Positions 1-7,973 of a stretch of DNA of 11,219 nucleotides are shown in pieces. A model generated the notes under the pieces. That model was not told where the DNA came from, did no database searches, and saw only the letters and a list, made by a program, of their open reading frames with translations. The position numbers and the translations under genes are program-made. Origin of the DNA: an uncultured Veillonella sp. (lineage in GTDB: Bacteria; Bacillota; Negativicutes; Veillonellales; Veillonellaceae). The DNA is taken from positions 1 through 11,219 of the forward strand of contig USAV01000065.1 in assembly GCA_900552715.1 (NCBI GenBank). Reading direction: 5' to 3'. Every line of letters starts with the position of its first letter. Positions within the stretch are counted from its first letter, which is position 1.

Positions 1-1512
1 AACGATATGGGCTTTGAAGAGCCTACGCCAATTCAACAGGAAGCTATCCCAGTTGCCATGAGCGGTAAAGACATGATTGGTCAAGCTCAAACAGGTACTG
101 GTAAGACAGCAGCATTTGGCTTGCCTGTATTGGAACGCGTAGACGGGAATGAGCGTCACGTTCAAGTAGTTATTTTATCCCCTACACGAGAATTAGCTAT
201 CCAAGTAGCTGAAGAGCTTAACAAAATGGCTCAATACACGAATATCACTGCACTACCTATTTATGGTGGTCAAGATATTAATCGTCAGTTCCGTGCCTTG
301 AAAAAAAATCCACAAATCATCGTTGCCACTCCAGGCCGATTGATGGACCATATGGATCGTGGTTCTATCCACTTTGACCATGTAAAAGTTGTGGTATTGG
401 ACGAAGCCGACGAAATGTTAAACATGGGCTTTGTTGATGATATCAATAAAATCTTGGGTGCTATCCCAGAAGACCATCAAACATTGTTGTTCTCCGCAAC
501 TATGCCTAAAGCTATCCAACAATTAGCTGAAACATATTTGACAGAGCCAACATTGATTCGTATGAAACCGACTCAAGTTACGATGGACTTAATTGAACAA
601 TATTATATCGAAGTGCAAGACCGTCAAAAATTCGATGTTCTTTGCCGTTTGTTCGATATTCAAACACCTGAACTTGCGATTATCTTCACACGTACAAAAC
701 GTCGTGTTGATGAAGTAACAGAAGGTCTTAAGAAACGTGGTTACATGGCGGAAGGCATTCATGGCGATTTGTCTCAACAAAAACGAGACAGCGTAATTCG
801 TCAATTCCGCGAAGGTACCATCGATATTCTCGTGGCTACTGATGTGGCAGCTCGTGGTCTTGATATTTCTGGCGTATCTCACGTATATAACTATGATATG
901 CCTCAAGATCCTGAAAGCTACACACACCGCGTAGGTCGTACAGGCCGTGCTGGTAAAGCTGGTCAAGCTTTCACGTTCGTTATCCCTCGTGAAATGGAGC
1001 ATTTACATGCTATCGAGCGTTTAACAAAACGTAAAATTGCACGCCGTCGTGCACCTTCCTTAGGTGAAGTTCTTGAAGGTCAACAACGTTTGGCTATTGA
1101 AAGCCTCGTTGAAATGACAGATAATTTAGAAGCATTAGCGCCATTCAAATCTAGTGCAGAGGAATTGTTAAACGATACAGACTCCGTAACATTGTTGGCT
1201 GCAGCTCTTAAATTATTAACAAAAGAACCAGATACAACTCCTGTAAATATTACAGAAGAAAAACCATTACGCGTACGCCGTCGTCGTGAAGGTGGTCGTG
1301 GTGACCGCCGCCGTGGTGACCGTCGTAGAGATGGTGATCGCCGCCGTGACGGTGATCGTCGTCGTGATGATCGTCCTCGTCGCAGCCGCGATGATCGTAG
1401 AGGTGAACGTCGTGATGACCGCCGCAGAGATGATCGTAGATCTGATCGTCCACGTGGTGACAGAAAACCTCGTCATCAAGGTGAAGGTTTCAAGCCTTAC
1501 TTTAAAGACTAA
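1..1512 (+). CDS. cshA: DEAD-box ATP-dependent RNA helicase, CshA-like (5' end missing)
   Basis: The frame is open from base 1, so the start lies upstream; probably 20-30 residues are missing. Counting from the Met at base 7, the helicase motifs come in order: Q-motif (GFEEPTPIQ), motif I AQTGTGKT (27-34), PTRELA, TPGR, motif II DEAD (132-135), SAT (163-165), ARGLD, and motif VI HRVGRTGR (307-314). The core is therefore complete from the Q-motif on. A linker follows, then an Arg/Asp/Gly-rich tail from about residue 422 to the end, ending in FKPYFKD. The family uses ATP to unwind short RNA duplexes in the cytoplasm; in Firmicutes CshA works in RNA decay and ribosome assembly, notably in the cold. 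The basic tail probably adds RNA binding. The symbol cshA is by architecture; deaD or another DEAD-box paralogue is possible. Confidence 0.93.
   Translation, partial: NDMGFEEPTPIQQEAIPVAMSGKDMIGQAQTGTGKTAAFGLPVLERVDGNERHVQVVILSPTRELAIQVAEELNKMAQYTNITALPIYGGQDINRQFRALKKNPQIIVATPGRLMDHMDRGSIHFDHVKVVVLDEADEMLNMGFVDDINKILGAIPEDHQTLLFSATMPKAIQQLAETYLTEPTLIRMKPTQVTMDLIEQYYIEVQDRQKFDVLCRLFDIQTPELAIIFTRTKRRVDEVTEGLKKRGYMAEGIHGDLSQQKRDSVIRQFREGTIDILVATDVAARGLDISGVSHVYNYDMPQDPESYTHRVGRTGRAGKAGQAFTFVIPREMEHLHAIERLTKRKIARRRAPSLGEVLEGQQRLAIESLVEMTDNLEALAPFKSSAEELLNDTDSVTLLAAALKLLTKEPDTTPVNITEEKPLRVRRRREGGRGDRRRGDRRRDGDRRRDGDRRRDDRPRRSRDDRRGERRDDRRRDDRRSDRPRGDRKPRHQGEGFKPYFKD
1270..1488 (+). repeat. Degenerate repeats coding the arginine-rich helicase tail
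   Basis: Codons for Arg, Asp and Gly recur in short units of the type RRRGD, RRRDGD and RRDD. The clearest is an 18-base near-tandem: GGTGATCGCCGCCGTGAC followed directly by GGTGATCGTCGTCGTGAT (from about 1333). Arg codons alternate among CGT, CGC and AGA, so the units have diverged at DNA level. The triplet composition keeps other frames open on both strands, which creates false ORFs here. Such tails in DEAD-box proteins are disordered RNA-binding extensions and often vary in repeat number between strains. Confidence 0.75.
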
Positions 1513-1515
1513 TAG

Positions 1516-1550
1516 AATGTGGATTGCTTTCGAGCAATCCACATTTTTTA
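1516..1550 (+). terminator. Rho-independent terminator of the helicase gene
   Basis: A perfect 13-bp stem (AATGTGGATTGCT at 1516-1528 with its complement at 1533-1545) is closed by a TTCG tetraloop. A run of six T (1544-1549) overlaps its 3' foot. It starts 4 bases after the helicase stop codon. Confidence 0.93.
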
Positions 1551-1576
1551 TTACTTAATAGTTAATACTATCTATC

Positions 1577-1605
1577 TTGATAAGTGTTGAGAATTCTGCT
1601 ATAAT
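1577..1605 (+). promoter_or_regulatory. Promoter of the perR-like gene (extended -10)
   Basis: TTGATA (1577-1582) is separated by 17 bases from TATAAT (1600-1605), and a TG at 1597-1598 makes the -10 extended. Transcription would start near 1611-1613, giving a leader of about 77 bases. A second overlapping option is TTGAGA (1587-1592) with AATAAT (1610-1615), also 17 bases apart but with a poorer -10. Confidence 0.8.
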
Positions 1606-1620
1606 AGATAATAATTATTT
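1606..1620 (+). promoter_or_regulatory. Fur/PerR-type operator at the perR-like promoter
   Basis: AGATAAT-A-ATTATTT has the 7-1-7 inverted-repeat form of Fur-family boxes. It matches 11 of 14 arm positions of TGATAATnATTATCA and 10 of 14 of the PerR consensus TTATAATnATTATAA. It begins directly after the -10 element and covers the expected start of transcription, so a bound repressor would block initiation. The gene it controls encodes a Fur-family protein, which suggests autoregulation. The AT-rich context makes chance resemblance possible. Confidence 0.6.
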
Positions 1621-1688
1621 CTTGTGAATGGCCGATAATGGTCGATGCCTTATAGATTTCCAAGTGGAGAAAGGTAGAGTAGAGTATT

Positions 1689-2108
1689 ATGGATATCGCA
1701 CAAATTCTGCGTAGCCAAGGGTTCAAAGTGACCCCACAACGTATTGCGATTTATGATGCCTTGCGTGGTCATCATGATCATCCAACAGCAGAAATGTTGT
1801 ATCATACGTTGCGCCCTGAACATCCAAGCATGAGCTTGGCAACCGTGTACAAGACGATGGAGATTTTTGAAAAAATCGGTCTTGTAAAAATTTTAGAAGT
1901 AGGTGATGAGCGCGCTCATTACGATTGGGACACACAAGCTCATTCCCATATCCGTTGCATCCGTTGCAATAAGGTAGAGGATATGATGGGCATTGATTTA
2001 CAAGCTATCAAAACAATTGCTGATCAAGGTAGCGAGTATCAAATTACAGGTCAACATATTACCTTTGAAGGTGTATGCCCTGAGTGTGCTAAAAAAGAAA
2101 GCCATTAA
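1689..2108 (+). CDS. perR: Fur-family metalloregulator, PerR type (peroxide-sensing repressor)
   Basis: A protein of 139 residues, normal for the family. The N-terminal winged helix (about 1-75) includes TPQR (15-18) and the recognition-helix motif SLATVYKTM (49-57). The C-terminal half holds two Cys pairs for structural zinc, C90/C93 and C130/C133, plus H31, H85 and H87. Asp79 and Asp98 align with Asp85 and Asp104 of Bacillus PerR, where Fur typically has Glu at the latter, and the end GVCPECAKKESH is very PerR-like. In PerR, Fe(II)-catalysed oxidation of the regulatory His residues by peroxide releases the protein from DNA and derepresses peroxide-defence genes. The ATG at 1689 lies near GAGAAAGG (1667-1674), a rather distant ribosome site. 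A Fur or Zur role is not excluded, but the Asp ligands favour PerR. Confidence 0.88.
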   Translation: MDIAQILRSQGFKVTPQRIAIYDALRGHHDHPTAEMLYHTLRPEHPSMSLATVYKTMEIFEKIGLVKILEVGDERAHYDWDTQAHSHIRCIRCNKVEDMMGIDLQAIKTIADQGSEYQITGQHITFEGVCPECAKKESH

Positions 2109-2111
2109 TAC

Positions 2112-2160
2112 ATAACCCCTGTCGCGAAGGGCTTCTTCACGGTAGGGGTTATATTAGTTA
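2112..2160 (+). terminator. Terminator-like hairpin after the perR-like gene
   Basis: An 18-bp stem (2112-2129 with 2135-2152) has one C-A mismatch and two G-T pairs around a 5-base loop, GGCTT. The outer ATAACCCCT/AGGGGTTAT arms are perfect. The downstream tract (ATTAGTTATAT) is poor in consecutive T, so termination may be partial. It starts 4 bases after the stop codon. Confidence 0.65.
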
Positions 2161-2206
2161 TATATGTCTTATATTCATTAGGCTTTTGGAATAAATGTAA
2201 GCGTAA

Positions 2207-2268
2207 TAGAATAGATATTAGAATTGAGTATTTTAGAAGTATAGAATTATAGAATTATATGAATATAA
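2207..2268 (+). repeat. Iterated TAGAAT motif and 14-bp palindrome upstream of nfo
   Basis: TAGAAT occurs at 2207, 2219, 2242 and 2250, with a variant TAGAAG at 2234; the last two copies form a tandem 8-mer ATAGAATT. A perfect palindrome, TTATAT-GA-ATATAA (2255-2268), then runs into the ribosome site of nfo. Its outer TTATA/TATAA arms are those of a PerR box, but the centre is one base short. TTGAGT (2224-2229) with TATAGA (2248-2253), 18 bases apart, is a weak promoter candidate. The region is very AT-rich, so the motif could be compositional. Confidence 0.35.
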
Positions 2269-2277
2269 AGGAGTATT

Positions 2278-3114
2278 ATGTTTGTCATAGGCAGTCATTT
2301 ATCAATTAGCAAAGGTTATTTACATATGGGGAAGGAAGCTACTAAAATTGGTGGCAATACCTTCCAATACTTTACCCGTAATCCTCGCGGCGGTGGTATG
2401 AGGGCTCTCGACTTAGAGGATATGAATAGTCTTGGTGCATATATGAAAGAGCATAACTTTGGTACCTTGTTAGCCCATGCACCGTATACGTATAATCCAT
2501 GTGCTGCAAAGGAAGACTTGCGCGCTTTTGCTAAGCAATCCATGAAAGAAGACTTGGAGCGCATGGAATATTTACCGGGCCAAATGTATAACTTTCACCC
2601 TGGCAGCCATGTGAAGCAAGGTGTGGATCAAGGTATCGAATATATCGTAGAATGTTTGAACGAAATTTTGTTCCCTGGCATGAAGACGACCGTTCTATTG
2701 GAAGTCATGGCTGGTAAGGGCACAGAAATTGGTTCTCGCTTTGAAGAGATTGCACGCATTATCGACGGTGTAAAACTAAAAGAGTATATGGGCGTGTGCG
2801 TTGATACGTGCCATATCCACGAAGGTGGTTATGATATCGTTAATAATCTCGATGGTGTTATCGACGAGTTTGACCGCATTGTAGGTTTAGACCGTTTGAA
2901 AGCGATTCATTTGAATGACTCTAAAAATCCGATGGGCGCTCATAAAGATCGGCACGAAAAAATTGGTGAAGGTCACATCGGTATCGACGCCATTGCTCGT
3001 ATTGTGACACATCCTAAATTGACGAACTTGCCGTTCTATTTAGAAACGCCAAACGAACTTGATGGGTATGCAAAAGAAATTGCTATGTTGCGCTCTATCG
3101 TAGAGAATCAATAA
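2278..3114 (+). CDS. nfo: Deoxyribonuclease IV (endonuclease IV, AP endonuclease)
   Basis: A TIM-barrel AP endonuclease of 278 residues, the usual length. It cuts the backbone 5' of abasic sites and removes 3' blocking groups left by oxidative damage, in cytoplasmic base-excision repair. All nine ligands of the three-zinc centre can be placed: H67, H107 (FHPGSH), E142, D176 and H179 (VDTCHIH), H211 (IHLNDSK), D224 and H226 (HKDRHE), and E256 (LETP). The loop at E142 reads LEVMAGKGTE instead of the common ENTAGQGTE, but keeps the ligand. The start is supported by AAAGGAG (2267-2273) 4 bases before ATG. It lies between the perR-like gene and sbcDC, which fits repair of oxidised DNA; shared regulation is only inferred. 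Confidence 0.96.
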   Translation: MFVIGSHLSISKGYLHMGKEATKIGGNTFQYFTRNPRGGGMRALDLEDMNSLGAYMKEHNFGTLLAHAPYTYNPCAAKEDLRAFAKQSMKEDLERMEYLPGQMYNFHPGSHVKQGVDQGIEYIVECLNEILFPGMKTTVLLEVMAGKGTEIGSRFEEIARIIDGVKLKEYMGVCVDTCHIHEGGYDIVNNLDGVIDEFDRIVGLDRLKAIHLNDSKNPMGAHKDRHEKIGEGHIGIDAIARIVTHPKLTNLPFYLETPNELDGYAKEIAMLRSIVENQ

Positions 3115-3134
3115 TTAAGAAAAAGCGTAGTTTT

Positions 3135-3158
3135 AGTTATATAATTGTTTATATAGCT
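3135..3158 (+). other. AT-rich hairpin between nfo and sbcD
   Basis: AGTTATATAA (3135-3144) pairs with TTATATAGCT (3149-3158) around a TTGT loop, with one G-T pair. ATTTTA follows. It lies in the 85-base gap between the two genes. The stem is too AT-rich and the T tract too short for a confident terminator; partial termination or 3'-end protection of nfo mRNA are possible. Confidence 0.35.
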
Positions 3159-3199
3159 ATTTTACATACAGTATAGGGAGAGCTGGAAAGGGGGATGAA

Positions 3200-4435
3200 A
3201 TGCGTTTTTTACATACTGCTGATTGGCATTTAGGACGTATTTTTTATGGTCAGTACTTAACGGATGACCAAGCTCATGTGTTGGAGAATCAGTTCTTTTC
3301 TATTTTGAAAGATGAAAAAATAGATGGCATATTGCTAGCAGGGGATATTTTTGACCGAGCAGTGCCACCAATTGAAGCCGTTGAGCTGTGGGACTCCATC
3401 ATTACGCGTCTCGCTATGGATTATAAGGTACCACTCTTTGTGGTCAGTGGTAATCACGATGGCGCTGAACGACTTGAGGTGGGCCGTTCTATGTTAAGTC
3501 GTTCGGGTATCCATATTTGGGGTTCACCTCATCACGCATTACAACCATTTGAGTTTGAAGGGGCTGACGGTAAGGTCGCTATTTGCCCTATGCCCTTTAG
3601 CGAGCCGCGTCGTATAGGTGATGCATTAGGTTTGGGTGCATCTGTATCAAAACCTGTTGATATAGATATGACCGAGGACTCCCTGTTCTCCTATGTGGAG
3701 ACTGAGGAGCAAGAGCCAGCCTCACTTAATTTACATAATTACGATCAAATGTATCAGGCCTGGAGTGACTACTTGTACAAACAAGTGCCAAAGGGTATGC
3801 GCAGCATTGCCATTAGTCATGCTTTTGTAATGGGCGGTGAAGTAGGTGGATCTGAGCGCACATTGTCTGTCGGTGGTAGTGAACAAGTAAGTCCACAAGT
3901 CTTTAAGGACTTTCACTATACAGCCCTCGGCCATTTGCATGGGCCGCAACGGATGGGGGCAGACTATATTCGCTATAGCGGATCGCCTTTAAAATATTCT
4001 TTTGATGAGCATACGCAGAAGAAGTCTTTTACCATCATAAATATGGATAAAAAAGGTAACGTAGATATTAGCACCATTCCTGTAGAGGCGAAACGTGACG
4101 TAGTGATTTTAGAAGGTTATTTTGAAGACCTGTTAAATAATAAGGAATTACAAGTTAAGCATAAGGACGATTATGTGCAAGCCTGTTTGCTAGATACGAT
4201 GCCTATTATGGATGGGATGGCTAAATTGCGCCAAATGTATCATCGCTGTATGACCATTGATTTAGTTGGTCGTGTAGCAACGCCTATGGCAGATATGGAT
4301 GAAGCTGTATTTAAAGAGTTAAACGAGCGTGAATTGTTTAATCAATTTGCCGAAACTGTATGGAAAGAACCATTAACAGAGCGAGAACAACAATACATCA
4401 ACTCTGTATGGGACCGAATTTTAAAGGAGGACTAA
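3200..4435 (+). CDS. sbcD: Exonuclease SbcCD nuclease subunit SbcD (Mre11 homologue)
   Basis: A 411-residue calcineurin-like phosphoesterase with all five metal-binding motifs: D8-x-H10 (TADWHLG), G48-D49-x-x-D52, G84-N85-H86-D87, H207 (ISHAF) and G244-H245-x-H247. With SbcC it forms the bacterial Mre11-Rad50 complex, which uses ATP and Mn2+ to cut DNA hairpins, palindromes and protein-blocked ends during double-strand break repair. The roughly 160 residues after the last motif form the SbcC-contacting and capping region. The start is fixed by AAAGGGGG (3187-3194) 5 bases upstream; a nearer ATG at 3195 is out of frame. The stop codon is followed at once by the sbcC start, and the sbcC ribosome site AAAGGAGG (4423-4430) lies inside the last sbcD codons, which implies coupled translation. 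Confidence 0.96.
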   Translation: MRFLHTADWHLGRIFYGQYLTDDQAHVLENQFFSILKDEKIDGILLAGDIFDRAVPPIEAVELWDSIITRLAMDYKVPLFVVSGNHDGAERLEVGRSMLSRSGIHIWGSPHHALQPFEFEGADGKVAICPMPFSEPRRIGDALGLGASVSKPVDIDMTEDSLFSYVETEEQEPASLNLHNYDQMYQAWSDYLYKQVPKGMRSIAISHAFVMGGEVGGSERTLSVGGSEQVSPQVFKDFHYTALGHLHGPQRMGADYIRYSGSPLKYSFDEHTQKKSFTIINMDKKGNVDISTIPVEAKRDVVILEGYFEDLLNNKELQVKHKDDYVQACLLDTMPIMDGMAKLRQMYHRCMTIDLVGRVATPMADMDEAVFKELNERELFNQFAETVWKEPLTEREQQYINSVWDRILKED

Positions 4436-7400
4436 ATGAAGCCTATATCTTTAACTATAGAAGCCTTTGGTCCATACCGCGACTCGGTTACCTTGGACTT
4501 TAACGAGCTTCAAGACCATTCTATGTTCCTCATCTCTGGTCCTACGGGGGCAGGTAAAACATCTATACTAGATGCCATGGTGTATGCCTTGTATGGTGAG
4601 CCTAGTGGAGAGGTGCGTAAAACAGATGCAATTCGCAGTGACTTTGCAGAACCTGATCGTATGACGCGGGTAGATTTTTCCTTTGCTATCGGTGATGCTC
4701 AGTACCGTGTTGAACGATTGCCAAAGCAAATGGTTGCAAAGAAACGTGGTACAGGTATGCGTGAGCAGAATGCTAGTGCTACTGTTTACGAAATGAAAGA
4801 TGGGGAGTGGAAAGTTATCGCTACCTCTGCAGCGGCTATTCGCGATACAGTTCAACGAATCATAGGCTTTCGTAAGGATCAATTCTTACAGGTGGTTCTT
4901 TTACCGCAAGGGGAGTTCAGAAAATTATTAGTAGCATCTACTAGTGAACGGGAGGAGTTATTACATATACTCTTTAGAACCGAGTTGTACCGAAGATTAC
5001 AAGATGCTCTAAAAGCTGCTTATGATGACGCAAAAGCAGGGATTGAAGAAAATCTAACAAAACAGAATGCATTGCTGCAATCTATTCTACATGACGAAGA
5101 CATACCCGTACTAACCATTGAACATGTACGAGATCTTTTGAAACATAGAGAGCCACACCGAGATGCTCTTGTTATTGACCGTGATAAAGCTGTAACTGTA
5201 ATGGAGCAGTTCAATACGTTGCGAAATGAGTGGGCCTTATATAACCAAGCACAACAATCTCTTGCAGAGGCTACCTCTAAATTAGACCTCGTGAAAGCCA
5301 GAGAAGCGGAGCGTGCTAGCTTACGTGAAAAGGTTCAGTTTCTTACCTCTTTAACGCCAAGCTTTGAGTTATATAAACAGTTTACTGATAAGCAGTCGGT
5401 ATTAAAAACCTTGGAAACGTCACTTTCAGAGGCTGAAAAAAATGTAGACAGTGCAACTCAATATGAGTCTAAATGTATAGAGGCTCATGCAGTATTAGAA
5501 GCTCAAGCTGAAACTATGCAAGCTAAGCGAACTACGCTTGCCCAAATGGAACAGCAATCAGAAAAGTTTAATGAGTTAGCAGTGCTAAATAAGGAACTGA
5601 GCACATTAAAGAGTAACTTACTGACAAAGGACCGTGAGAAAAGCGAAGCTGCGTTACAGGCACAGCATAAGACAGTAGCTGATTTAGAGGCTAAGTTAGT
5701 TGCGGACCGGCAGCAGTTACAAGGTAATAGCAAAGCGTTAGACTCTATTTCTCGTATCCAAGAACAGTTAAGTCATTTGCAACGATATTCTGAATTGGTT
5801 GCTGAGAAACAGAAGGTTCAAAATGATATCGATGCTAAAGATAAGGCATTAGCTACGCTTGATGAATCCGTAAAGAATTCAAAGGTGCAGCTTGAACGGT
5901 TAGAACATTTGATGGCAGAAGGGCATGCCTTTGAACTTGTTCATTTAGTGAAAGATAACGAACCTTGTCCAGTATGCGGCTCTACAGAGCATCCACAGTT
6001 GGCAGCTAAGCCTGACTTATATCCCACGAAAGAGGAGATAGAAGAGGCTCGTGCCGTGCGTGATCTTGAGTTACAAAAGCAAGCTAGTGAAATTGGTCAG
6101 AAAGAAACGTTAGCTCTTCGTCTACATGAGTTAGATCAGCAAATTAAAGACCAAGTTTCTCAGTTGAAGTCATCTATTGAGGGTTTTTCAGAAGATGCTT
6201 TTGCTTCTATTCAAGATGACTTGTTATCCGAAATGGAGCAGCTTACAACCTTGCGTAGCGATACTGAAGAGCTGAGCAACACTATAACTAACACTGAGGG
6301 TGACCTCAGTGCGGCTAAAGATACACTATCGAAACTGGAGACGGCTCATAAGGAACTACTTGATAACTTGCACAATTTAGAGGTTCAGATTAGTACTGTA
6401 CAGGCTAAGATTGATACTCTTTCTGAAAGCTTGCCAACTACGGATGTAGCTGCATGGCATAAAGAGATAGAATCATTGGCGGCTGAGCTTGCAGACTACG
6501 ATGAACAGATGAAAGTTTGTAAAGCAAATCTAGATTCTGCAAGAGAAGTGCTCAATGCTAAACGGGGACGTCTAGAAACCTTATCTGCCCAGGTGCAGGA
6601 GGACACAAAAGATCTTGATGTACTCAATAAAGACTATGTAGAATCACTGCAATCGATTTCTTTATCTGAAAATGACTTTATAGATGCGTTGGATGATTAT
6701 AAGGCTTTAGATACGTTTAGAACTGAACTACATGCATTGGACGAGGCTTTCAATAAGGCTCAAGCTGTATATGATGCGGCATTGAAACATGCTCAATCTG
6801 TAGTGGAGCCAAGTGATACGGTTTCCAATGAAGTATACGATGCAGCAGTAGAGCAGCGTGATGATTTAGTGGGTTCTCTTGCGGCTTGGGATAAAGAAAC
6901 GAAACATATTGAAACAACACTAGCTTCTCTAGAAACACTTGAACAAGCTATGGGCGAAGCCCGTGAGGAAGTAACTTTCTTAAGTCGTCTAAATGATTTG
7001 GCAAATGGCGGTGAACAAGGGTTTAAAAATGTAACCTTTGAGCGCTATGTATTGGGAGCTATTTTAGATGAAGTCGTATATGCAGCTAATTTACGGCTTC
7101 AAACGATGAGCCGTAATCGCTATTCCTTGGAACGTTCTGACTATACAGGTGGTGGACGAGGCAAACAAGGCCTTGATTTGGCCGTCATGGATGCTTTCAC
7201 AGGTCAATCAAGACCTGCGAATACCTTGTCTGGTGGTGAAACATTCTTGGCTTCTATGGCCCTTGCCTTAGGTCTTGCAGATGTCATTCAAAGTTATGCA
7301 GGTGGTATTCATATGGATACGATGTTTATCGACGAAGGCTTTGGTACCCTTGATCCTGATACGTTGGAACTCGCAATGGAAACACTGGTGAAATTACAAT

Positions 7401-7519
7401 CGTCAGGTCGTCTTATCGGCATGATTTCCCATGTACCTGAATTAAAGACTCGTATACCGGCCCACTTAGAGGTCACACGTGGTGACGATGGTAGTACGGC
7501 AAAATTTGTTATTAACTAG
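4436..7519 (+). CDS. sbcC: Exonuclease SbcCD ATPase subunit SbcC (Rad50 homologue)
   Basis: A 1027-residue SMC-like ATPase, normal length. Walker A GPTGAGKT is at 35-42, the signature SGGE at 932-935 and Walker B IDEGFGTLD with D966/E967 near the end. The two ATPase halves are joined by long Gln/Glu/Lys/Leu-rich coiled coils (roughly 180-500 and 530-870). At the exact middle is the zinc hook C511-P-V-C514, through which two SbcC coils join by sharing one zinc ion. ATP-driven movement opens the nuclease site of SbcD. No signal peptide or membrane segment is seen, so it acts at the nucleoid. All key residues are present and I see no frameshift. No terminator is visible after its stop, so transcription may continue into the next genes. 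Confidence 0.97.
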   Translation: MKPISLTIEAFGPYRDSVTLDFNELQDHSMFLISGPTGAGKTSILDAMVYALYGEPSGEVRKTDAIRSDFAEPDRMTRVDFSFAIGDAQYRVERLPKQMVAKKRGTGMREQNASATVYEMKDGEWKVIATSAAAIRDTVQRIIGFRKDQFLQVVLLPQGEFRKLLVASTSEREELLHILFRTELYRRLQDALKAAYDDAKAGIEENLTKQNALLQSILHDEDIPVLTIEHVRDLLKHREPHRDALVIDRDKAVTVMEQFNTLRNEWALYNQAQQSLAEATSKLDLVKAREAERASLREKVQFLTSLTPSFELYKQFTDKQSVLKTLETSLSEAEKNVDSATQYESKCIEAHAVLEAQAETMQAKRTTLAQMEQQSEKFNELAVLNKELSTLKSNLLTKDREKSEAALQAQHKTVADLEAKLVADRQQLQGNSKALDSISRIQEQLSHLQRYSELVAEKQKVQNDIDAKDKALATLDESVKNSKVQLERLEHLMAEGHAFELVHLVKDNEPCPVCGSTEHPQLAAKPDLYPTKEEIEEARAVRDLELQKQASEIGQKETLALRLHELDQQIKDQVSQLKSSIEGFSEDAFASIQDDLLSEMEQLTTLRSDTEELSNTITNTEGDLSAAKDTLSKLETAHKELLDNLHNLEVQISTVQAKIDTLSESLPTTDVAAWHKEIESLAAELADYDEQMKVCKANLDSAREVLNAKRGRLETLSAQVQEDTKDLDVLNKDYVESLQSISLSENDFIDALDDYKALDTFRTELHALDEAFNKAQAVYDAALKHAQSVVEPSDTVSNEVYDAAVEQRDDLVGSLAAWDKETKHIETTLASLETLEQAMGEAREEVTFLSRLNDLANGGEQGFKNVTFERYVLGAILDEVVYAANLRLQTMSRNRYSLERSDYTGGGRGKQGLDLAVMDAFTGQSRPANTLSGGETFLASMALALGLADVIQSYAGGIHMDTMFIDEGFGTLDPDTLELAMETLVKLQSSGRLIGMISHVPELKTRIPAHLEVTRGDDGSTAKFVIN

Positions 7520-7598
7520 CTATAGAATTGTCAAATGTGATACTATTAAAAGAGGAGAATTCCTACAAAAACATACTGGAATTAATTAAGGAGGTCCT

Positions 7599-7973
7599 AT
7601 GAAGTTTTCATTTGCTCATAATAATATAAATGTTAAGGATCTTGATAAGAGTTTAGCATTCTATAAAGAGGCCTTATTACTTGAGGAATCTCGCCGTTTG
7701 GAAGATCCAAGTGGTGCTTTCACTCTTGTATATTTAAAAAGTCCGTACACAGCGCATGAACTAGAACTTACATGGTTACGCGACTGGGATCGCCCTTATA
7801 ATTTAGGGGACAATGAATTCCATTTAGCGTTTTATGTAGATGACTACGAAGCAGCTCTTAAAAAGCATAAAGAGATGGGCGTTGTAGCTTACGAAAATGC
7901 TGACATGGGCATTTACTTTATTGCCGATCCAGACGGGTATTGGACAGAAATCATTCCAGCAGGTAAATACTAA
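7599..7973 (+). CDS. VOC-family metalloenzyme, lactoylglutathione lyase-like (glyoxalase I)
   Basis: A 124-residue vicinal-oxygen-chelate protein with two beta-alpha-beta-beta-beta units. The four metal ligands of glyoxalase I align: H7 (AHNNINV), E56 (ELELT), H75 (FHLAFYVDD) and E117 (DPDGYWTEI). Glyoxalase I turns the methylglyoxal-thiol hemithioacetal into a lactoyl-thioester, detoxifying a glycolytic by-product in the cytosol. Whether glutathione or another thiol is the partner cannot be read from sequence, and VOC proteins also include dioxygenases and resistance proteins, so no symbol is given. The near-perfect site TAAGGAGGT (7587-7595) precedes ATG. In the 79-base gap, TGaTACTAT (7538-7546) resembles an extended -10 without a good -35, and AATTCC/GGAATT (7558-7563, 7578-7583) could form a small hairpin. 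Its stop codon overlaps the tcdA start by one base (TAATG). Confidence 0.87.
   Translation: MKFSFAHNNINVKDLDKSLAFYKEALLLEESRRLEDPSGAFTLVYLKSPYTAHELELTWLRDWDRPYNLGDNEFHLAFYVDDYEAALKKHKEMGVVAYENADMGIYFIADPDGYWTEIIPAGKY

Noticed and set aside
589..1002. Minus-strand open frame of 137 codons
   Set aside because: It is antisense to conserved helicase motifs IV-VI and has no recognisable domain or start signal.
1250..1558. Overlapping open frames on both strands over the helicase tail
   Set aside because: They are His/Asp-rich or Val/Thr-rich shadows of the CGT/GAT triplet repeats, lie within or across the helicase gene and terminator, and have no start signals.
7558..7583. Possible ribosome-site switch in the leader of the glyoxalase-like gene
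   Set aside because: AATTCC/GGAATT gives only 6 bp with a 14-base loop, and the alternative pairing that would hide the ribosome site is 5 bp with a G-T; too weak to claim.
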